From NCBI RefSeq assembly GCF_013267195.1, contig NZ_CP053941.1, forward strand, positions 62,001-126,000: a stretch of DNA of 64,000 nt. The letters run 5' to 3'. The notes beneath the pieces were generated by a model that ran no database searches, was not told the origin of the DNA, and worked only from the letters and a program-made list of their open reading frames with translations. This document shows positions 60,123 through 64,000 of the stretch, in pieces. How positions within the stretch are numbered: the stretch's first letter is position 1; each line of letters starts with the position of its first letter. A program made the translations under genes and the position numbers. Source of the stretch: Halorubrum salinarum. Its GTDB lineage: Archaea > Halobacteriota > Halobacteria > Halobacteriales > Haloferacaceae.

Positions 60123-60686
60123 ATGACCGCGAACGATTCACCCTCCGAACCGGGCGACGACGCAGAGGAGTCCCCGACGGAGCGGACCCGCGAGGAGCTG
60201 CGGAAGACGAAGGAGCGGCTCGGCGAGGGCGCCGACAGGGCGGTGAAGGGGTTCGACGACAACGTCGTCGACCTGCTCGCGTGGCTGCTCGACACCGAGA
60301 CCCGGGCCCGCATCTACGTCTACCTGCGCGACAACCCCCACAGCACGAGCGACGAGGTCGCCGACGGCACGGGATTGTACCCGAGCACCGTCCGCGAGGC
60401 GCTCGCCGAGCTCCACGACGAGGGCACCGTCGAGCGCGACAAGCGGAAGGCCGAGGGGGCGGGCAACAACCCCTACGAGTACGAGGCCATCGCGCCGAGC
60501 GACCTCGTCCGCGGCGTCGTCGGCGACGTCCAGGCGGAGCTGAACGCCGTCTTCAACCTCGACCGCCGGCTCGGCGGCGAGTCGCCCGACGGCGACACCG
60601 AGCCCGTCCAGATCTCCGTGGACGGCGACGGCGAGCCCGTCGGCGACGCGGACGCGGACGACGGCGGCGACGAGCCGTCGAACTGA
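60123..60686 (+). CDS. Winged-helix transcription regulator-like protein
   Basis: 187 residues. An acidic N-terminus with charged helix TREELRKTKERLGEGADRAV is followed by a winged helix: LLDTETRARIYVYLRDNPHS, TSDEVADGTGLYPSTVREAL and ELHDEGTVERDKR. The C-terminus is acidic. The GLYPSTVREAL helix would be the DNA-recognition part. Ligand unknown. CCCTTTTGG about 30 bases upstream fits a leaderless promoter. It precedes coaD on the same strand. Confidence 0.82.
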   Translation: MTANDSPSEPGDDAEESPTERTREELRKTKERLGEGADRAVKGFDDNVVDLLAWLLDTETRARIYVYLRDNPHSTSDEVADGTGLYPSTVREALAELHDEGTVERDKRKAEGAGNNPYEYEAIAPSDLVRGVVGDVQAELNAVFNLDRRLGGESPDGDTEPVQISVDGDGEPVGDADADDGGDEPSN

Positions 60687-60706
60687 GCCGGCGGCGGTTC
60701 GGGACC

Positions 60707-60712
60707 ATTTAA
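60707..60712 (+). promoter_or_regulatory. TATA box of coaD
   Basis: ATTTAA lies 25-30 bases before the ATG at 60737 in a GC-rich background. Confidence 0.6.
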
Positions 60713-60736
60713 GTTCGACCCGCGTAACGGAGAGGC

Positions 60737-61231
60737 ATGAACGTCGCGCTGGGGGGTACGTTCGATCCCGTTCACGACGGCCACCGCAAGCTGTTCGAAC
60801 GGGCGTTCGAGCTGGGTGACGTCACCGTCGGGCTCACCTCCGACGAGCTGGCGCCGGAGACCCGACACGTCGAGCGGTACGTCCGCCCCTACGACCGACG
60901 CGAGCGCGACCTCGAGGCGGAGCTGGCCCCCCGCGCCGAGGCGCACGGCCGCGACTACGAGATCCGCGAGCTGACGGAGCCGACCGGCATCGCCGTCGAG
61001 CCGGAGTTCGACGCGCTGATCGTGTCCCCCGAGACGAAGGCGGGCGGCGAGCGGATCAACGATATCCGCGCCGAGCACGGCCGCGACCCGCTCGACCTGG
61101 TCGTCGTGGACCACGTGGCGGCGGAGGACGGCGAGCGCATCTCCTCGACGCGGATCGTCGCGGGCGAGATCGACGAGCACGGCAACCTCACCCCCGACCG
61201 CGAGGGGCGGGGCGCGACGCGCCCGGAATGA
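60737..61231 (+). CDS. coaD: Phosphopantetheine adenylyltransferase, archaeal type
   Basis: 164 residues. The nucleotidyltransferase motif MNVALGGTFDPVHDGHRKLF and the later ISSTRIVAGEIDEHG are clear, together with VSPETKAGGERIND. It joins phosphopantetheine and ATP to dephospho-CoA, one step from CoA. Its stop overlaps the ATG of the following membrane protein gene (ATGA). The convergent neighbour is a CoA-disulfide-reductase-like enzyme. Confidence 0.94.
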   Translation: MNVALGGTFDPVHDGHRKLFERAFELGDVTVGLTSDELAPETRHVERYVRPYDRRERDLEAELAPRAEAHGRDYEIRELTEPTGIAVEPEFDALIVSPETKAGGERINDIRAEHGRDPLDLVVVDHVAAEDGERISSTRIVAGEIDEHGNLTPDREGRGATRPE

Positions 61232-61686
61232 CCGGCAGCGACGCGAGCGAGGCGGACGCGGCCGCCTCCCGGCGCGCGACGTTGCGTCGGATCGCCCTCG
61301 GCGAATCCGGCTTCGAGCGGGCGACGGTGTGGAGCGCGGTCGGCTTCGCGCTGTCGTACGCGGCCTTCGACGCGACGGCCGCGGTCGGCGTCGGCGACCC
61401 GGCGGTCGTCGGCGCCCTCGCCGCGGTGACGGCGGTCGCCGCGGTCGCGTTCGCGGCGACCGGGGGCGGCGCGTTCCCGGCGATCCTCCTGACGTACGGC
61501 CCGTTCGCGGGGACGTTCCTCCGGGGACTCGGGCCGGAGCCGTACGTCCTCCCGTTCACCGCCGGCGGCCCGGCGACCGCCGCGTTCACCGCCCCGCTCG
61601 CGCTCGCCGGCGCGGTCGCGGTCGCGGTCGGCGCCGCGTCGACGGTCATCGGGTACCTTCTCTCGCGTATCGCCGCGTCACGGTAG
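61228..61686 (+). CDS. Small Ala-rich membrane protein
   Basis: 152 residues with four or five hydrophobic segments (FALSYAAFDATAAV, VGALAAVTAVAAVAFAAT, AILLTYGPFAGTFL, PLALAGAVAVAVGAAS) after a short Arg-containing start. No motif indicates a function. It overlaps coaD by four bases and is therefore translationally coupled to it, but it need not act in the CoA pathway. It may be a haloarchaeal-specific membrane protein. Confidence 0.6.
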   Translation: MTGSDASEADAAASRRATLRRIALGESGFERATVWSAVGFALSYAAFDATAAVGVGDPAVVGALAAVTAVAAVAFAATGGGAFPAILLTYGPFAGTFLRGLGPEPYVLPFTAGGPATAAFTAPLALAGAVAVAVGAASTVIGYLLSRIAASR

Positions 61687-61704
61687 GATCGAACTCGGGC
61701 CGTC

Positions 61705-63150
61705 TCAGTCGTCGAGCGTCCCGTTCAGCACCTTCGCGGCGACGAGTATCGGGTCCCACACCGGGCTGAACGGCGGCGCGTACGCGAGGTCGAGCCGCTC
61801 GACCTCGGAGACGGTCATGTCCGCCTCGATGGCGGTCGCGAGCGTGTCGATCCGGACCGCCGCGCGGTCAGTGCCGACGATGCTCCCGCCGAGCAGCCGC
61901 CCCGTGTCGCGGTCGGCGACGAGCGTCACGTCCGTCTCGGCCGCGCCCGGGTAGTAGCCGGAGCGCGACCCCGCGGTCACCGTCTCGCTCACCGGGTCGA
62001 ACCCGGCGGCCTCGGCCTCGTCGCGGTCCAAGATCCCGACGCGGGCGGCCTCGGCGTCGAACGCCTTCACCGCCGCGGTGCCCGCGATGTCGCCGACCGG
62101 CGTCGGGTTGCCGGCGACCGTCGCCCCGATAGCGCGCCCGGCGCGGTTCGCGGTGAGGCCGAGCGGGACCCAGTCCGGCTCGCCGGTCACCGCGTGGCGC
62201 GCGGTCGCGCAGTCGCCCGCGGCGTACACGTCCGGGAGGCTGGTGCGGCCGTGGTCGTCGACCCGGATCGCCTCGCCGGGCCCGAGGTCGACGCCGGTGC
62301 CGTCGAGCAGGTCGGTGTTCGGCCGGATCCCGACGCCGACGACCGCCATGTCGACGGGGACTCGCTCCGGCGCCTCGCCGCCGCCGGCTCCGACCTCGAT
62401 CGCCTCGATCCGACCGTCGCCGACGAGCGCGTCGACCGGGGCGTTCGTGTGGACGGTCACGCCCTCGGCTTCGAGCGCCGCCTCGACGCGGTTCCCGACG
62501 GTCTCGCCGAACGGCGAGAGGAGGTGCCCGGAGCGGTGGAAGACGTGGACGTCCAGCCCGCGCTCCGTGAGCGCCTCGGCGACCTCGACGCCCACGTACC
62601 CGCCGCCGACGACCGCCGCGGTCTCGGGGGCCGGCATCGCGGCGTTGCGGTCGACGCGCTCACGGTCGACGGCGCTCACGTCGGCGCGGGCCGGGTCGTA
62701 GGCGTCCGGCTCGGCGACGTAGGCGTCGATGGCGGCGGCCGCGTCCATGTCGTGGAGCGTGAACGCGCCGTCGACGCCGCGCACGTCGAAGGGGCCGGTG
62801 GTCGCGCGCGCTCCAGTGGCGACGAGCAGGTCGCCGTACGCCCGCTCGAAGCGGTCGCCGTCGGCCGTCTCGACCGTCACGCGCTTCGCGTCGGGGTCGA
62901 CGGCGACGACCTCGTGACCCCGCTGGAGGTCGATCCCGCGCTCGTCGACCTCGCTCGGCGACAGCGACAGCAGGTTCGACATGCGGTCGACGTAGCCGGC
63001 GATGAAGTACGGCATCCCGCAGTAGGCGTACGAGATCCACCGGCCCTTCTCGAAGACGACGACCTCGCGGTCGGGCGCCTCGCGTCGGAACTTACTGGCC
63101 GCGCTCAACCCCGCCGCGTCGGCCCCGACGACCACGAACGGATCGCTCAT
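61705..63150 (-). CDS. CoA-disulfide reductase/NADH oxidase-like flavoprotein
   Basis: 481 residues. FAD motif VVVGADAAGLSAASKF, then the redox cysteine SYAYCGMPYFIAG near residue 44 in the place expected for CoA-disulfide reductase or NADH oxidase. NAD motif AAVVGGGYVGVEVAEAL near residue 180, YAAGDCATARH and a C-terminal dimerisation domain with GTAAVKAFDAEAARVGI. The position next to coaD and near gshA fits thiol redox. NADH oxidase to water or peroxide is the main alternative. The start codon is an ATG after a clear gap. Confidence 0.87.
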   Translation of the reverse strand: MSDPFVVVGADAAGLSAASKFRREAPDREVVVFEKGRWISYAYCGMPYFIAGYVDRMSNLLSLSPSEVDERGIDLQRGHEVVAVDPDAKRVTVETADGDRFERAYGDLLVATGARATTGPFDVRGVDGAFTLHDMDAAAAIDAYVAEPDAYDPARADVSAVDRERVDRNAAMPAPETAAVVGGGYVGVEVAEALTERGLDVHVFHRSGHLLSPFGETVGNRVEAALEAEGVTVHTNAPVDALVGDGRIEAIEVGAGGGEAPERVPVDMAVVGVGIRPNTDLLDGTGVDLGPGEAIRVDDHGRTSLPDVYAAGDCATARHAVTGEPDWVPLGLTANRAGRAIGATVAGNPTPVGDIAGTAAVKAFDAEAARVGILDRDEAEAAGFDPVSETVTAGSRSGYYPGAAETDVTLVADRDTGRLLGGSIVGTDRAAVRIDTLATAIEADMTVSEVERLDLAYAPPFSPVWDPILVAAKVLNGTLDD

Positions 63151-63235
63151 GGCCGGACATCGACGGGGCGGGTGAAAAAGTCACGCCGCGGGTGCGGACC
63201 GGGCACGCGACCGGCCGGGTGCGGGCGCGGGGCGA

Positions 63236-63679
63236 TCAGTCGCCGCCGTCGTCCGCCAGCCGCGAGAGGGTCTCGCGGGCGTTCGCGACCGCCTTCTCCT
63301 TTTTGGCCGGGTACGCCTCGACCTTCGTGCGAACGGTGACCCCCGGTCCGAGCCTGACGTCGCCGCGGAACGCCGCCTGCTTGTCGAGGCGGAGGAACAG
63401 CGCGCAGTTGTCGTCAACCCGCTCGTCGAGCTCGTCGAGGACGCGGTCGAGGTCCTCCAACTCGGAGAGCCGGTCGAGGACGTGGCGCATCTCGTCGGCC
63501 CGCTCGACCCGGGCCGAGAGCACGACGATCCGGTCCCCGTGATGGCCGACGTTCTCGACGCGGTCAAGTTCGACGTCCTCCGGCAGGAGCGAGCGGAGCG
63601 CCTGCTCGACCCGTTTGACGTCCTCCGTGGCGTACGAGAACGCGCGGAGGTCGACGTAATGGAAGGGGACTTTCGGCAT
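63236..63679 (-). CDS. RNA-binding protein, COG1325 type
   Basis: 147 residues. VPFHYVDLRAFSYATEDVKR, then ENVGHHGDRIVVLSARVERA, LDELDERVDDNCALFLRLDK and VRTKVEAYPAKKEKAV are the hallmarks of the archaeal COG1325 (predicted exosome-associated or RNA-binding) family, seen near genes for RNA processing. It is less acidic at the centre. The gene is upstream of the flavoprotein and downstream of the DUF1918-like gene on the minus strand. Confidence 0.8.
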   Translation of the reverse strand: MPKVPFHYVDLRAFSYATEDVKRVEQALRSLLPEDVELDRVENVGHHGDRIVVLSARVERADEMRHVLDRLSELEDLDRVLDELDERVDDNCALFLRLDKQAAFRGDVRLGPGVTVRTKVEAYPAKKEKAVANARETLSRLADDGGD

Positions 63680-63701
63680 GCGGTACGGGGTGGGGGCGGC
63701 G

Positions 63702-63890
63702 TTACTCCTCGCTCTCGACGGCGTCGAGCGCGTCCTCCGGGACGCCCGTCTCCTGACCGTCCTCGAAGCTGACGGTGTACGTCGCGTCGCCGAACATCGT
63801 CTCCATCACCTGCGTGATCGTGCCCGACTCGCCGTCGTACTCGCTGTGCTTGTCGTGGAGCACGACCTCGTCTTCCTTCTCGAAGCTCAT
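63702..63890 (-). CDS. DUF1918-like small protein
   Basis: 62 residues. The short beta-barrel pattern DEVVLHDKHSEYDGESGTIT, then DATYTVSFEDGQETGVPEDA resembles the SH3/KOW-like DUF1918 domain. It may bind nucleic acid or a protein partner. The TATA-like CTTTTAAC 24-30 bases upstream makes it likely a leaderless gene. It ends 22 bases before the COG1325 gene and may be co-transcribed with it. Confidence 0.75.
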   Translation of the reverse strand: MSFEKEDEVVLHDKHSEYDGESGTITQVMETMFGDATYTVSFEDGQETGVPEDALDAVESEE

Positions 63891-63913
63891 GGCGATTCGT
63901 TCCGCCGGGACGG

Positions 63914-63919
63914 TTAAAA
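63914..63919 (-). promoter_or_regulatory. TATA box of the DUF1918-like gene
   Basis: TTTTAA on the minus strand, 24-29 bases before the ATG at 63890. No gene is seen in the last 110 bases of the window. Confidence 0.55.
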
Positions 63920-64000
63920 GCGCGCGGATCCCGACCGAGACGAGGGACGTGAGACGGCGACGGCCTCGGGGAAGCCGCCACCCGTCGCCTCACGTCACGG

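Noticed and set aside
1-64000. CRISPR array, toxin-antitoxin, restriction-modification or other defence cluster
   Set aside because: No regularly spaced repeats, Cas proteins, methylase-endonuclease pairs or transposase genes were recognised. The EVE-like and DUF5787-like proteins alone do not make a defence system.

Overview
The window comes from a haloarchaeon, most likely Halorubrum or a close relative. The DNA is very GC-rich, the predicted proteins are strongly acidic (many Asp/Glu runs, few Lys), and many genes have a TATA-like element about 25-30 bases before the start codon, as expected for leaderless archaeal transcripts. Archaeal-type genes confirm the domain: archaeosine tgtA, pus10, rps6e, siroheme-based ahbAB haem synthesis, archaeal CoaD and gamma-glutamylcysteine ligase. 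About 68 protein genes, one tRNA and several non-coding repeats and control sites are described. No CRISPR array, rRNA or intact insertion sequence was seen.

Layout. 1-1.45 kb: end of an MBL-fold protein, two small haloarchaeal proteins and a PRC-barrel protein. 1.5-7.6 kb: a divergent 2-hydroxyacid (probably D-lactate/glycolate) oxidation module of two LUD proteins facing a GlcD-GlcF fusion, with a tandem 18-bp repeat between them. 7.6-12.6 kb: a DUF5787-like protein, a Nudix hydrolase, an S10-like protein, tgtA and a Nif3-like protein. 12.7-15.8 kb: an ahbAB-sirC-hemA operon for the siroheme route to haem. 15.9-20.3 kb: a small conserved protein, rps6e, a lipoate ligase homologue, and a 7TM histidine kinase translationally coupled to an M23-like protein. 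20.4-24.2 kb: a thioesterase and two tandem moeA genes. 24.3-32.9 kb: PHP phosphoesterase, membrane and acidic small proteins, a deaminase coupled to a PfkB kinase, BtpA, a pterin dehydratase and a P-loop ATPase. 33.0-34.6 kb: a non-coding stretch with a dispersed repeat, Mn/Fe superoxide dismutase with a clear terminator, and a tRNA-Ser followed by duplicated copies of its own 3' end.

34.8-50.6 kb: CPBP protease, IPP isomerase, AAA ATPase, rhodanese lipoprotein, methyltransferase, acetyltransferase, TspO, AI-2E-type transporter, a secreted acidic protein, an FAD oxidoreductase, a four-PAS histidine kinase and a His-rich MoaB/Mog protein. 50.6-54.6 kb: a trpDFEG operon with a TGTACA-N4-TGTACA palindrome between its TATA box and the predicted start of transcription. 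54.7-64 kb: universal stress protein, pus10, nth, DoxX, the second inverted copy of the dispersed repeat, gshA, a winged-helix protein, coaD, a CoA-disulfide-reductase-like flavoprotein, a COG1325 RNA-binding protein and a DUF1918-like protein.

The most useful leads are the TRP-box-like operator of trpDFEG, the roughly 305-bp inverted dispersed repeat pair (33.05 and 58.5 kb), the nested tRNA-Ser 3'-end duplications, the operator-like repeats in the LUD divergent promoter, and the M23-like protein coupled to a sensor kinase. No clearly new multi-gene system was identified. All family calls come from reading motifs by eye, without database searches.
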